Shown here: piece by piece, positions 1 through 8,088 of the stretch
How the letters are laid out: each line of letters starts with the position of its first letter
Position numbering within the stretch: the stretch's first letter is position 1
DNA from: Microbacterium excoecariae
GTDB taxonomy: Bacteria > Actinomycetota > Actinomycetes > Actinomycetales > Microbacteriaceae
DNA: 64,000 bases
NCBI RefSeq assembly: GCF_011326725.1
Contig: NZ_JAANCO010000001.1
Location: forward strand, 558,001 to 622,000
Reading direction: 5' to 3'
Position numbers and translations under genes: made by a program
Notes under the pieces: generated by a model
Database searches by the model: none
What the model saw: the letters and a program-made list of their open reading frames with translations, nothing else
What the model was told of the DNA's origin: nothing

Positions 1-275
1 GCGTCGGAGGCGTACCCCCGGCCGATGTCCTCAAGGGCGGAGAACTCCGGGGCCACGCCGGGGATCGCGAGGGCGGCCTGCGCGTCGGCGTCGGCGATCG
101 CGCGCACGTAGCGCTCGGCGAAGGCGCTGGGGCCCCAGAACTCGCGGTAGAGCGAGAGGAAGCCCACCGCGATCGCGCCGGCCAGCATCGCGAGCGCCAC
201 GACGCCCGCGATCGCCCGCAGAGCCGGGCTCGGCGGGCGCCGCGCGCGGCGACGCTCGTCGGATCCGGCTGGCAT
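1..275 (-). CDS. Membrane-anchored protein of unknown function (N-terminal part only)
   Basis: Reading from ATG at 275 towards base 1 gives 91 codons with no stop; the gene runs off the left edge. A short Arg-rich cytoplasmic N-terminus (MPAGSDERRRARR) is followed by one hydrophobic segment (about residues 22-42), then a soluble part starting YREFWGPSAFAERYVRAIAD. This is the shape of a small single-pass protein with an extracytoplasmic domain, as in many actinobacterial secreted or NTF2-like accessory proteins; I do not recognise the family. Third-position GC is high, supporting real coding. It is divergent from the helicase gene, with only about 83 bp between the two starts. Confidence 0.55.
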   Translation of the reverse strand, partial: MPAGSDERRRARRPPSPALRAIAGVVALAMLAGAIAVGFLSLYREFWGPSAFAERYVRAIADADAQAALAIPGVAPEFSALEDIGRGYASD

Positions 276-358
276 GGACACAGTCTAGGAACGGGCGCTG
301 TGTTCTCCCCGTCGGCCGGCCCGGTCGTTGCACGACCGTGCCCTCGTACGATGGGGGG

Positions 359-1726
359 ATGGCCCAGCCCGTTCTCTCCGCCGAGCAGGAGGCCCTGTTC
401 CGGCTCATCGAGGACACGCGCGAGCACGTGTTCGTGACGGGCCGGGCGGGCACCGGCAAGTCGACGCTCCTGCGCCACCTCACCTGGAACACCCGGAAGC
501 AGATCGCCGTGTGCGCGCCGACGGGCGTGGCGGCGCTGAACGTCGAGGGCCAGACGATCCACTCGCTCTTCAAGCTGCCGATCGGCCTCATCGCCGACAG
601 CGAGCTCGATCAGTCCGACGCGACGCGCAAGATCCTCAACGCCATCGACACGCTCGTGATCGACGAGGTGTCGATGGTCAACGCCGACCTCATGGACGGT
701 ATCGACCGCTCGCTGCGCCAGGCCCGCGCGCGCCGGCGCGAACCGTTCGGGGGCGTCCAGGTCGTGATGTTCGGGGATCCGTACCAGCTCGCGCCCGTCC
801 CGCCCCGGGGAGACGAGGCGCGCTACATTGACGACCACTACCGGTCGTTCTGGTTCTTCGACGCGAAGGTGTGGGCCGGCGAACAGGCGGGGGACGGCCT
901 CATCGAGATGGGGCGCCACGGGGCCGAGCTCCACATCCGCGAGCTCACGCAGATTCACCGTCAGGACGACGACGCCTTCAAGACGATGCTGAACGCGGTC
1001 CGGTACGGGCGCGTCACCGCCGAGATCGCCGAGGCGCTCAACGCGGCCGGCGCGCGCACGCCGCCGCGCGACGGCGACGACCCGGTCATCACGCTCGCCA
1101 CGCGCAACGACCGCGTCAACCAGATCAACGCGCAGCACCTCGCCGACCTGCCGGGGCGCGAGCAGACCGCGGTTGCGGAGGTCAACGGCGACTTCGGCCG
1201 CGGCGACGCGTACCCCGCCGACGAGAACCTCAAGCTCAAGATCGGCGCGCAGGTCATGTTCTTGCGCAACGACATCGGGAGCGGGGGCGAGCCGCCGCGC
1301 TGGGTCAACGGCACGATCGGCACGGTGACGCGGATCCTGGGCGACAGCGTGCGCGTCGACGTCGACGGCGAGGAATTCGACGTCGAGCCCGCCGTGTGGG
1401 AGAAGTACCGCTACGCGTACGACCCGTTCCAGAAGAAGCTCTCGCGCGACGTCGCGGCCGAGTTCACGCAGTTTCCCCTGCGCCTCGCGTGGGCCGTCAC
1501 GATCCACAAGTCGCAGGGCAAGACCTACGACCGCGCCGTCGTCGACCTGGGCGCGGGCGCATTCGCGCCGGGCCAGACCTACGTCGCGCTCTCGCGGCTG
1601 ACGTCGCTCGACGGGCTCTACCTCTCCCGCCCGCTGCGCCCGAGCGACATTCGCGTCGACGAGAACGTGCGCCGGTTCATGCGCAACGCCTGGGAGAAAC
1701 AGGGCGACGCGATGCGCGCGGGCTGA
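359..1726 (+). CDS. PIF1/RecD-like ATP-dependent DNA helicase
   Basis: Superfamily 1 helicase of the PIF1/RecD2 type, expected to unwind DNA 5'-3' using ATP in the cytoplasm. Walker A is GRAGTGKST (G28 to T36, with K34), Walker B is DEVSM (D102-E103), a Q-loop motif MFGDPYQLAPV follows, and near the C-terminus the typical UvrD_C_2-like block VTIHKSQGKTYD precedes a YVALSR motif. Length (455 residues) is normal for short bacterial PIF1-like proteins. I chose the ATG at 359 over an in-frame GTG at 338 because the family starts just before the QEALF region; the GTG would add seven residues. The gene stands alone: the neighbour upstream is divergent and the next gene starts 39 bp downstream. Confidence 0.85.
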   Translation: MAQPVLSAEQEALFRLIEDTREHVFVTGRAGTGKSTLLRHLTWNTRKQIAVCAPTGVAALNVEGQTIHSLFKLPIGLIADSELDQSDATRKILNAIDTLVIDEVSMVNADLMDGIDRSLRQARARRREPFGGVQVVMFGDPYQLAPVPPRGDEARYIDDHYRSFWFFDAKVWAGEQAGDGLIEMGRHGAELHIRELTQIHRQDDDAFKTMLNAVRYGRVTAEIAEALNAAGARTPPRDGDDPVITLATRNDRVNQINAQHLADLPGREQTAVAEVNGDFGRGDAYPADENLKLKIGAQVMFLRNDIGSGGEPPRWVNGTIGTVTRILGDSVRVDVDGEEFDVEPAVWEKYRYAYDPFQKKLSRDVAAEFTQFPLRLAWAVTIHKSQGKTYDRAVVDLGAGAFAPGQTYVALSRLTSLDGLYLSRPLRPSDIRVDENVRRFMRNAWEKQGDAMRAG

Positions 1727-1765
1727 CGACCTAGACTCGAGAGAAGTCGGTCTTCAGGGGGTTCC

Positions 1766-3010
1766 ATGGTGTTCAGGTCTCGTCGTCTTGCCGCCTCGGC
1801 CGGCATCCTCGCGGTCGGGGCGTTGCTCCTGGCCGGATGCACGGGGGACGACGCGCCGAACCCGGCGGATCTCGCGGATCCGCTTCCCGACGACGTCGCG
1901 GCGCAGCTCGAGGCCGCGACCGAGCGCGCGATGCAGGGCGCGGGCGCGCCGGGCGCCGTGGCCGGCGTGTGGGTGCCGTGGGCAGGCGAGTGGGTCGAGG
2001 GCGTGGGCGAGACCGAGATCGGCTCGGGCGAGACCCCGTCGGCGACGATGACCTTCCGCGCGGGCGAGATCACCCGCTCGATGACCTGCGACGTCCTCTT
2101 CGCCCTGGACGACCGTGGCACCGTCAGCGTCGACGACCCCGTGACGACCTACATCCCCAGCACGCCGCAGCTGGCCGAGGTGACGCTCGAGGACCTGTGC
2201 GACGGGCTCTCGGGGGTGCGGCCCTCCCAGAACGGGCGCTGGTCGTCGATCCTGTCGAACCTTGACCGCAACTGGGAGCCGCGCGAGTTCGTCGCCGAGG
2301 GCCTCGGGCGCGGCATGGCGTCCGCGGACAGCTGGCGCGACTCCGACAGCGACTACTTCCTCCTCGGCATGGCGCTGGAGAACGCCTCGCACACGAGCCT
2401 GCGCGAGCTGTACCGCACCTACGTCGCGGAGCCGGCGGGGCTCACGTCGACGACGCTCCCGGGCGACGCTCCGGGCACGGTGGAGTTCACGGGGTACTAC
2501 ACGTCGAGCGGGCAGCAACAGAACGCGTGCGAGGGCGAGCCGCGCGACGTCACGGAGCTGTCGCCGACCTTCGGCTACGCGAACTCGGGGGTCGTGTCCA
2601 CCGTGACGGACCTGCGCGACTACGCGAGCGCGCTCGCCGCGGGCGTGGGATCCGGCGACGACGTCGAGCTGCGCTGGCAGGACTCGCTTCCCACGGATCC
2701 GGAGGGCGATCAGTGGGTGCGCGCCGCCGGTGGCGACCTCATGCTCGGGACCCTCGTCGGGCAGCAGGGGGCGATGGTCGGCTACAGCACTGCCGCGTAC
2801 AGCGACGTCGAGACGGGGTTGACGGTCGTTGTCGTGCTGAACAACTCGGCGGCGGGCGACGAGATCGCGGGCGCGCTGGCGCGCGAGCTCGCGGCGATCG
2901 CGATGCAGGTCCCGGGGGACGGCCAGCCCGACACCACGTTCCCGTGGACAGTGGAGCAGGCGCACAGCGCCGTCGGATCCGCGGCGGTGTGCCCCATCGA
3001 GGGGGAGTAG
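1766..3010 (+). CDS. Lipoprotein with beta-lactamase/penicillin-binding fold, probable pseudoenzyme
   Basis: A 414-residue protein with a lipoprotein signal (hydrophobic stretch then LLAGC, lipid-bearing C25) and an overall pattern of the class C beta-lactamase / D-Ala-D-Ala carboxypeptidase family. Landmarks include an FRAGEITRSMT block, a DDPV segment and AEPAGLTSTTL. All three catalytic motifs are changed: the SxxK position reads E101-I-T-R104, the YxN position reads D192-S-D194, and the HxG/KTG position reads Q333-Q-G335. It is therefore unlikely to be a normal serine hydrolase; binding of peptidoglycan or a regulatory role is possible, but this is inference. It is monocistronic, between the helicase gene and a convergent tetR. 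Confidence 0.75.
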   Translation: MVFRSRRLAASAGILAVGALLLAGCTGDDAPNPADLADPLPDDVAAQLEAATERAMQGAGAPGAVAGVWVPWAGEWVEGVGETEIGSGETPSATMTFRAGEITRSMTCDVLFALDDRGTVSVDDPVTTYIPSTPQLAEVTLEDLCDGLSGVRPSQNGRWSSILSNLDRNWEPREFVAEGLGRGMASADSWRDSDSDYFLLGMALENASHTSLRELYRTYVAEPAGLTSTTLPGDAPGTVEFTGYYTSSGQQQNACEGEPRDVTELSPTFGYANSGVVSTVTDLRDYASALAAGVGSGDDVELRWQDSLPTDPEGDQWVRAAGGDLMLGTLVGQQGAMVGYSTAAYSDVETGLTVVVVLNNSAAGDEIAGALARELAAIAMQVPGDGQPDTTFPWTVEQAHSAVGSAAVCPIEGE

Positions 3011-3017
3011 CGGCGGC

Positions 3018-3557
3018 TCAGTCGCCCCGGATCATGCGGAGGAGCTCCGCGACGACCGCGTCGCGGCTGCTCGCCGGGTAGGGCGCCTGCTGCATCGCCT
3101 CGTCGACCCAGATGCCGTCCGCGGCGGCGAGAGCGATCTGCTGTGTCGTCGTGAGAGCGGAAATGTCCCCTACCCAGCGGTCGCGGAACGCCGTCCAGAT
3201 GGCGGCGAGGGCGGGGTCGTGCATGACGTCGACGAGCGCGGAGAGGTCGCCGAGCGGGTCGAGCTCGCCCGAGGTGTCGATGGCGGACAGGAGATAGGCG
3301 GCCCGACGGTCGGCGACGGAGGCCGCGGCGAACGGTGCCCCGAGGTGGCGCTCGGCGTCCGCCTCCCAGAGGCCGATCAGCCGCTCGATGACGGCCCGGG
3401 CGAGGTCGTCGCGCGTGGGGAAGTGGTAGAGCACTCCGCCCTTGGACTTGCCGGACTCGGCGGCGACCGCTTCGTACGTGAGGGCGGTGAGGCCGACGCG
3501 GGCGGCCACGCGCAGGGCCGCTGCGGCGACCTCCTGCTTTGCGCTGGGGCGGTTCAT
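3018..3557 (-). CDS. TetR-family repressor, probably of the adjacent MFS exporter
   Basis: 179 residues with an N-terminal TetR helix-turn-helix (about residues 8-52, including the signature SKGGVLYHFPTRDDL) and a C-terminal ligand domain of the TetR_C_33-like kind. It is divergent from the MFS transporter gene starting at 3638; the 80-bp gap contains an imperfect palindrome at 3608-3631 that would serve both promoters. TetR/MFS pairs of this layout normally encode a drug- or metabolite-inducible exporter repressed in the absence of its ligand. The ligand is unknown. The stop codon lies only 7 bp from the convergent lipoprotein gene. Confidence 0.85.
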   Translation of the reverse strand: MNRPSAKQEVAAAALRVAARVGLTALTYEAVAAESGKSKGGVLYHFPTRDDLARAVIERLIGLWEADAERHLGAPFAAASVADRRAAYLLSAIDTSGELDPLGDLSALVDVMHDPALAAIWTAFRDRWVGDISALTTTQQIALAAADGIWVDEAMQQAPYPASSRDAVVAELLRMIRGD

Positions 3558-3607
3558 GCGGATCCTCTCGACGGGTCGCGCTCCAGGCTATCCGCTGGCG
3601 TCGAGTT

Positions 3608-3631
3608 ACTGTACCGACCGTTTGGTATAGT
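3608..3631. promoter_or_regulatory. Palindromic TetR operator between tetR and MFS genes
   Basis: A 24-bp interrupted palindrome in which 9 of 12 half-site bases match. The core half-sites are TACCGACC and GTTTGGTA, resembling the TACCnnnn-nnnnGGTA operators of many actinobacterial TetR proteins. It ends six bases before the GTG start of the MFS gene, so a bound repressor would block that promoter or transcript start and could also autoregulate tetR. Confidence 0.6.
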
Positions 3632-3637
3632 AATGGC

Positions 3638-5137
3638 GTGACGACGACACTTCGGGAGAGGCGGGCCGGAACCCGCGAATGGACCGCGCTCGGCGTGCTC
3701 ACCCTCGCCGTGACCGTGCTCGCGATCGACGCGACGGTACTCGCCCTCGCGATTCCCGCGCTGACCCGCGCGCTTGCGCCCTCGGCGACCGAGGTGCTGT
3801 GGATCGGGGATTCCTATTCGTTCGCGATCGCGGGGCTCCTCGTCACGATGGGCAACCTCGCCGATCGCGTCGGGCGCCGCCGCCTCTTGCTGGTCGGCTC
3901 GGTCGCCTTCGGCGGGGCGTCGATCGTCGCCGCGTTCGCGCCGACGGCGGGCGCGCTGATCGCGGCGCGGGCGCTGCTCGGGGCGGCGGGCGCCACGATC
4001 ATGCCGTCGACCCTCGCCATCATCCGCGACCTGTTTCGCGATTCCTCGCAGCGCACCTTCGCGATCGCGATCTGGTCGGTCGGATTCACGGTGGGCTCCG
4101 CCGCGGGGCCGCTCGTGGGCGGTGCCCTGCTCGAGCACTTCTGGTGGGGCGCGGTGTTCCTCATCAACGTCCCGGTCATGGTCGTCGTTCTCGTGCTGGG
4201 GGCCGTGCTCCTTCCCGAGTCGCGCGGATCCGGCAGGGCGCCCATCGACGTCGCCTCCGCCGTGCTTTCGGTCCTGGCGATCGTGCCGGTGGTCTTCGCG
4301 ATCAAGCAGATCGCGCGGGGCGACGTCGGCGCGGGCGCGGTGGCGGGCCTGGCGCTCGGCGTCGCGGCGGGGTGGGTGTTCGTCGCGCGTCAGGGCCGCC
4401 TGGCGACGCCGCTGGTCGACATGACGCTGTTCCGGATCCCCGCATTCTCGGGCGCCGTGGCCGCGAATCTCGTGTCGGTGTTCGCGTTCAGCGGCCTCAT
4501 CTTCTTCTTCTCGCAGTACCTCCAGCTCGTGCGGGGATATTCGCCGTTCACCGCGGGGCTGGGCGAGCTGCCGCTGTCGGTCGGCGCGGTCGTGATCGTC
4601 GCGTTCATCGCCGGGATCGTGCGCCGATTCGGACGGGGGCGCGCGCTCGGTGCGGGGCTCGGCGCGGCCGCGGTCGGCCTCGCGGGCCTCGCGCTCGCCG
4701 AAGCCCAGCCCGGCTATGTTGGGCTCGCGCTCGCGCTCGGTGTGATCGGGATCGGCGTGGGCCTCGCGACGGCTGTCTCGACCGATGCCGTGGTGACGTC
4801 CGTGCCGCGCGAGCGCGCGGGTGCCGCGTCGTCGATCTCGGAGATGGCCTACGAGCTGGGCGTCGCGCTCGGGATCGCCGTTCTCGGGTCCGTGCACGGC
4901 GCGATCTATCGCTCGTCGCTCTCCCTCCCCGAGGGGGCGACGGCTGCTGTGCGCGAGGCCGCCGGCGAGTCCCTGCCGCAGCTGACGGCGTCGGGGGCGG
5001 GTGAGGCGTTCCTCGCGGCGGGGCGCGAGGCGTTCACCGCCGCGATGCAGCAGACCTCGCTCGTGGCGGCGGTCCTCGTCGCGGTCGCCGCGGTCGTGTC
5101 CTGGCGGGTCGTGCCGTCGGAGGTGGGCTCGCGCTAG
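3638..5137 (+). CDS. MFS drug exporter, 14-TM DHA2 type
   Basis: 499 residues from the GTG at 3638. An in-frame open region extends upstream to 3539, but it would run through the operator and tetR start, so the GTG is preferred. Multiple hydrophobic segments fit the 14-helix DHA2 (EmrB/QacA/SmvA) proton antiporters. Motif A appears as GNLADRVGRRR in the loop after helix 2, and a motif-C-like stretch (GFTVGSAAGPLVGG) lies in helix 5. It is expected in the cytoplasmic membrane exporting cationic or amphipathic compounds. The stop codon TAG shares its bases with the stop of the convergent YitT-type gene (CTAG). Confidence 0.85.
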   Translation: MTTTLRERRAGTREWTALGVLTLAVTVLAIDATVLALAIPALTRALAPSATEVLWIGDSYSFAIAGLLVTMGNLADRVGRRRLLLVGSVAFGGASIVAAFAPTAGALIAARALLGAAGATIMPSTLAIIRDLFRDSSQRTFAIAIWSVGFTVGSAAGPLVGGALLEHFWWGAVFLINVPVMVVVLVLGAVLLPESRGSGRAPIDVASAVLSVLAIVPVVFAIKQIARGDVGAGAVAGLALGVAAGWVFVARQGRLATPLVDMTLFRIPAFSGAVAANLVSVFAFSGLIFFFSQYLQLVRGYSPFTAGLGELPLSVGAVVIVAFIAGIVRRFGRGRALGAGLGAAAVGLAGLALAEAQPGYVGLALALGVIGIGVGLATAVSTDAVVTSVPRERAGAASSISEMAYELGVALGIAVLGSVHGAIYRSSLSLPEGATAAVREAAGESLPQLTASGAGEAFLAAGREAFTAAMQQTSLVAAVLVAVAAVVSWRVVPSEVGSR

Positions 5138-5766
5138 GACGACGCGACGTAGCGGCCGGGGCGGTGGTTGAACGCGATGATGAGGTTCATGATCACGGCG
5201 CCGAGGCCCGAGGCGAGGACGACGGGCCACGACGCCACGGCGAAGGCCGAGAGCACCACGATCGTGTCGAGCGTCATCATCACGTAGCCCGCGCGCAGGT
5301 GAAACCGCTCCTGCAGGACGAGGCCGAGGATGTTGAACCCGCCCATGCTCGCGCCGTGGCGGAAGAAGATGAGGACGCCGACGCCCGCGAGCGTGGACCC
5401 CGCAACCGCCGCGTAGAACGGGTCGAGGGCGAGCGCGCCGAGCGCATCGGCGGATCCGTGGAACGTCGATGCGGCGGAGACGAGCGCGATGGCGAGGACG
5501 CTGCGCAGGACGAACCCCCACCCCTTGCTCCGGATGGCGAGCAGGAAGAACGGCACGTTGATCGCGAAGAAGAACACGCCGAAGGGCACGGGCGTCGCGT
5601 AGCTGAGGAGGAGGGCGAGCCCCGCGGTGCCGCCGGAGACGTCGCCGCCCGCGCGCAGGAGGAAGAGCCCGAGCGAGACGACGACCGTGCCGCAGAGGAT
5701 CCCGAGAATGTCGTCGCCGACGGAGTGCTTCGTCGCGGGGCGGGGGACGGGGATCGCGGCAGTCAT
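5134..5766 (-). CDS. YitT-type multipass membrane protein
   Basis: 210 residues from the ATG at 5766 (MTAAIPVPR). A GTG at 5787 would add seven residues; the 5766 start is preceded by GGGAG at close spacing, so the choice is uncertain. Five or six hydrophobic segments are visible, with the YitT_membrane hallmarks SGGTAGLALLLSY, AINVPFF and GGFNILGLVLQ. The DUF2179 cytoplasmic tail found in full-length YitT proteins is absent, so this is the membrane-only form (YczE-like size). Function is not established for this family; a transporter or sensor role is a guess. Confidence 0.75.
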   Translation of the reverse strand: MTAAIPVPRPATKHSVGDDILGILCGTVVVSLGLFLLRAGGDVSGGTAGLALLLSYATPVPFGVFFFAINVPFFLLAIRSKGWGFVLRSVLAIALVSAASTFHGSADALGALALDPFYAAVAGSTLAGVGVLIFFRHGASMGGFNILGLVLQERFHLRAGYVMMTLDTIVVLSAFAVASWPVVLASGLGAVIMNLIIAFNHRPGRYVASS

Positions 5767-5870
5767 CGCTCCCAGCATGCGCCGCACGCGGCGAAGTGCG
5801 CAAGTTTTTACGTCAGTGTGAGGCGAATTGTGAGATCAAGGAAACCTGCATGAAGCACGGTGGGCATTCC

Positions 5871-5891
5871 CGCGCGACCTTTTGTCGCGCG
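5871..5891. other. Hairpin in the leader region before the gtrA operon
   Basis: Perfect 8-bp stem (CGCGCGAC / GTCGCGCG) with the five-base loop CTTTT, about 110 bp before the gtrA start. There is no following T-run, so it is not a clear terminator. A second small hairpin (GAGGTT / AACCTC) lies near 5929-5947. The 5788-5998 gap otherwise holds no gene I can support and presumably carries the operon promoter and leader; it matches no riboswitch class I recognise. Confidence 0.35.
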
Positions 5892-5998
5892 CGCAGGCCA
5901 TCCTGCTCCGCGGCCCGTAGATGAACGAGAGGTTTCTCGAACCTCCAAGGAAGCTGGTAGCTCCAAACCGCGTGGGCATCCGTTCCGGATGACCAGTT

Positions 5999-6595
5999 AT
6001 GCGGCGCAGTAGTGAAACGGATGGAGCGACGCGCGCGGGCGACGGCGCGGACATCGCAGCGGGACGGCTCGACAACGACGCCGTCGAGCGGCGTGAGGCG
6101 GCGCGCGCGACGTCAGCTGATCGAGGACCGTTGGCTCGGCTTTTCGGACAACTGGCGGGTTTCGGCATGGTCGGCGGCGTCGCGTTCGTGATCGACCTGG
6201 GCGTCTACAACGTCGTTCGCGCGACGGTCCTGAGTGATTCGCCGATCTGGTCGAAGGTCGTGAGCGTCACTGTCGCGACCATCGCCGCGTGGCTCGGCAA
6301 CCGCTACCTCACGTTCCGCAAAGAGCGTTCGCGGGGCGCGTTCCGTGAGGGCCTGCTCTTCGCGATCGTGAACGTGGTCGGCCTCCTCATCGCCGCCGGC
6401 TGCCTCTTCGTCTCCCACTACCTGTTGGGATTCACCTCGCAGCTCGCGGACAACATCTCGGGCAACGGCGTGGGCCTTGTGCTCGGCACCATTTTCCGCT
6501 TCGTCGCCTATCGATGGATCGTCTTCACCGCTCACACGCGCACGTCGCACTCCACTCACCGCACGAATAGCTCGGAAGCCGGAGTTCCCTCATGA
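5999..6595 (+). CDS. GtrA-family membrane protein
   Basis: 198 residues: a charged, poorly conserved N-terminus (about 1-45), then the GtrA core with four membrane helices. Core motifs include LAGFGMVGGVAFVIDLGVYN, AWLGNRYLTFR and a closing FRFVAYRWIVF. GtrA proteins are thought to flip or handle polyprenyl-phosphate-linked sugars for surface glycosylation. The stop overlaps the start of the next gene (ATGA at 6592), making it the first cistron of a coupled envelope-glycan operon. Alternative downstream starts are possible because the N-terminal region is low-complexity. Confidence 0.85.
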   Translation: MRRSSETDGATRAGDGADIAAGRLDNDAVERREAARATSADRGPLARLFGQLAGFGMVGGVAFVIDLGVYNVVRATVLSDSPIWSKVVSVTVATIAAWLGNRYLTFRKERSRGAFREGLLFAIVNVVGLLIAAGCLFVSHYLLGFTSQLADNISGNGVGLVLGTIFRFVAYRWIVFTAHTRTSHSTHRTNSSEAGVPS

Positions 6596-8088
6596 ACCTT
6601 GCCCGTTACCTCATCGACGCAGGAGCCGACGACCGCGAACAGGCGGGCGTGCCGGAGCCGCTGCTGACCCCGATCGTGCGCGACCCCGGGCAAGAGCCCG
6701 CGGACGGGAGCGACATCGACAGTCCGGCGGAGACGGTCGTTCCTCCGACCGACGGCGTCCTCCCCGACTGGTCGTTCGCCGAGTGGCTGGGCTATAGCGG
6801 CGTCGTTGTCCTCGCCCTCGTCCTCACCGCGATCGCGGCCGTCACGCTCTGGTGGATGTTGCACGCGTGGCGGTCCGCGGCGGATCTCAAGGCCACCCAG
6901 TTCAGCGACTCTCCACGTCCTGCGCGACACCGATTCACCTTGCTCGTGCCCGGTCGGCACGAGGAGGACGTGATGGGCCAGACGCTGGATCGGCTCGCGA
7001 TGCAGGACCATCCCGACTTCGAGATCATCGCGATCGTCGGTCACGACGACCCGGGGACCGAGCTCGTCGTCCGAGAGGCCGCCGCGCGCCATCCCGACCT
7101 CATCACGGTCGTGGTCGACGACAGCGTGCCAAAGAACAAGCCGAAGGCCCTGAACCGCGCGCTCGCGATCGCGAGGGGTGACATCGTCGGCGTCTTCGAT
7201 GCGGAGGACGAGGTGCATCCGGGCCTCCTGACCGTCGTCGACTCAAAGTTCCAGGAGACGGGGGCTGACGTGGTCCAGGGCGGTGTGCAGCTCATGAACT
7301 TCGAGACGAGCTGGTGGTCGCTGCGAAACGTGCTCGAGTACTACTTCTGGTTCCGTTCCCGGCTCCACTTCCACGCCCGATCCAAGTTCATCCCGCTCGG
7401 CGGAAACACGGTCTTCGTCACCCGGGATCGACTCGAGTGGTCCGAGGGGTGGGACGACCAGTGCCTGGCCGAGGACTGCGAACTCGGCGTGCGACTGTCC
7501 AGCGACGGCGCCAAGGTCGTCGTCGCGTACAACCCCGAGTACGTCACGCGCGAGGAGACGCCGCCGACTTTCCTGTCGCTCTACAAGCAGCGCACCCGGT
7601 GGAACCAGGGCTTTTTGCAGGTGCTGGACAAGGGCGAGTGGAAGCGGCTCCCCACGTTCCGTCAGCGCATGTATGCGCGCTATCTGCTCAACATGCCGTT
7701 CATCCAGGCCGCCACCGGCCTCCTGATCCCGATCTCGATCGCCTTCATCCTCCTCGTGAAGGTCCCGACCGTCATCGCGCTCATCACATTCCTCCCGCTC
7801 ATCCCGACGCTCATCACGGTGGTCGTCGAAGCTGCCGGGCTGGCGGAGTTCGGACGCGTGTACGGCAAGAAGGTCCGCGTCCGCGACTATGCCCGCCTCA
7901 TCCTCGGGCTGCTGCCGTACCAGGTTTTCCTCGCAGCGGCCGCGATCCGGGCGGTCGTCCGCCAGCTGCGCGGCGACGGCAGCTGGGAGAAGACGGAGCA
8001 CACCGGCGCGCACCGCGATGCGCCCGCACCGCGGATCGCTTCGCCGAACGTGCTCGCCGCGACATCCGCTGAGGGGAGTGCAGCATGA
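6592..8088 (+). CDS. Processive family 2 glycosyltransferase (BcsA/IcaA-like)
   Basis: 498 residues: one N-terminal membrane helix (about 64-90), a cytoplasmic GT-A domain, then three or more C-terminal helices. Catalytic signatures of processive GT2 synthases are present: DAEDE (D203-E207), AEDCE with E294-D295 as the catalytic-base motif, and Q333-R-T-R-W337 matching the (Q/R)xxRW acceptor motif. This is the architecture of cellulose, hyaluronan and poly-GlcNAc synthases, which polymerise and export a beta-glycan. No PilZ domain is visible, so c-di-GMP control is not indicated. It overlaps gtrA upstream and the GT-C gene downstream by 4 bp each. The polymer itself cannot be inferred. Confidence 0.85.
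   Translation: MNLARYLIDAGADDREQAGVPEPLLTPIVRDPGQEPADGSDIDSPAETVVPPTDGVLPDWSFAEWLGYSGVVVLALVLTAIAAVTLWWMLHAWRSAADLKATQFSDSPRPARHRFTLLVPGRHEEDVMGQTLDRLAMQDHPDFEIIAIVGHDDPGTELVVREAAARHPDLITVVVDDSVPKNKPKALNRALAIARGDIVGVFDAEDEVHPGLLTVVDSKFQETGADVVQGGVQLMNFETSWWSLRNVLEYYFWFRSRLHFHARSKFIPLGGNTVFVTRDRLEWSEGWDDQCLAEDCELGVRLSSDGAKVVVAYNPEYVTREETPPTFLSLYKQRTRWNQGFLQVLDKGEWKRLPTFRQRMYARYLLNMPFIQAATGLLIPISIAFILLVKVPTVIALITFLPLIPTLITVVVEAAGLAEFGRVYGKKVRVRDYARLILGLLPYQVFLAAAAIRAVVRQLRGDGSWEKTEHTGAHRDAPAPRIASPNVLAATSAEGSAA

Noticed and set aside
31..591. Long open reading on the minus strand across the helicase gene start
   Set aside because: It has Arg/Pro-rich low-complexity translation and crosses two well-supported genes on other frames; a typical high-GC shadow.
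5830..5998. Possible riboswitch (c-di-GMP, c-di-AMP or SAM) before gtrA
   Set aside because: The conserved core sequences of these classes are not found; only generic hairpins are seen.
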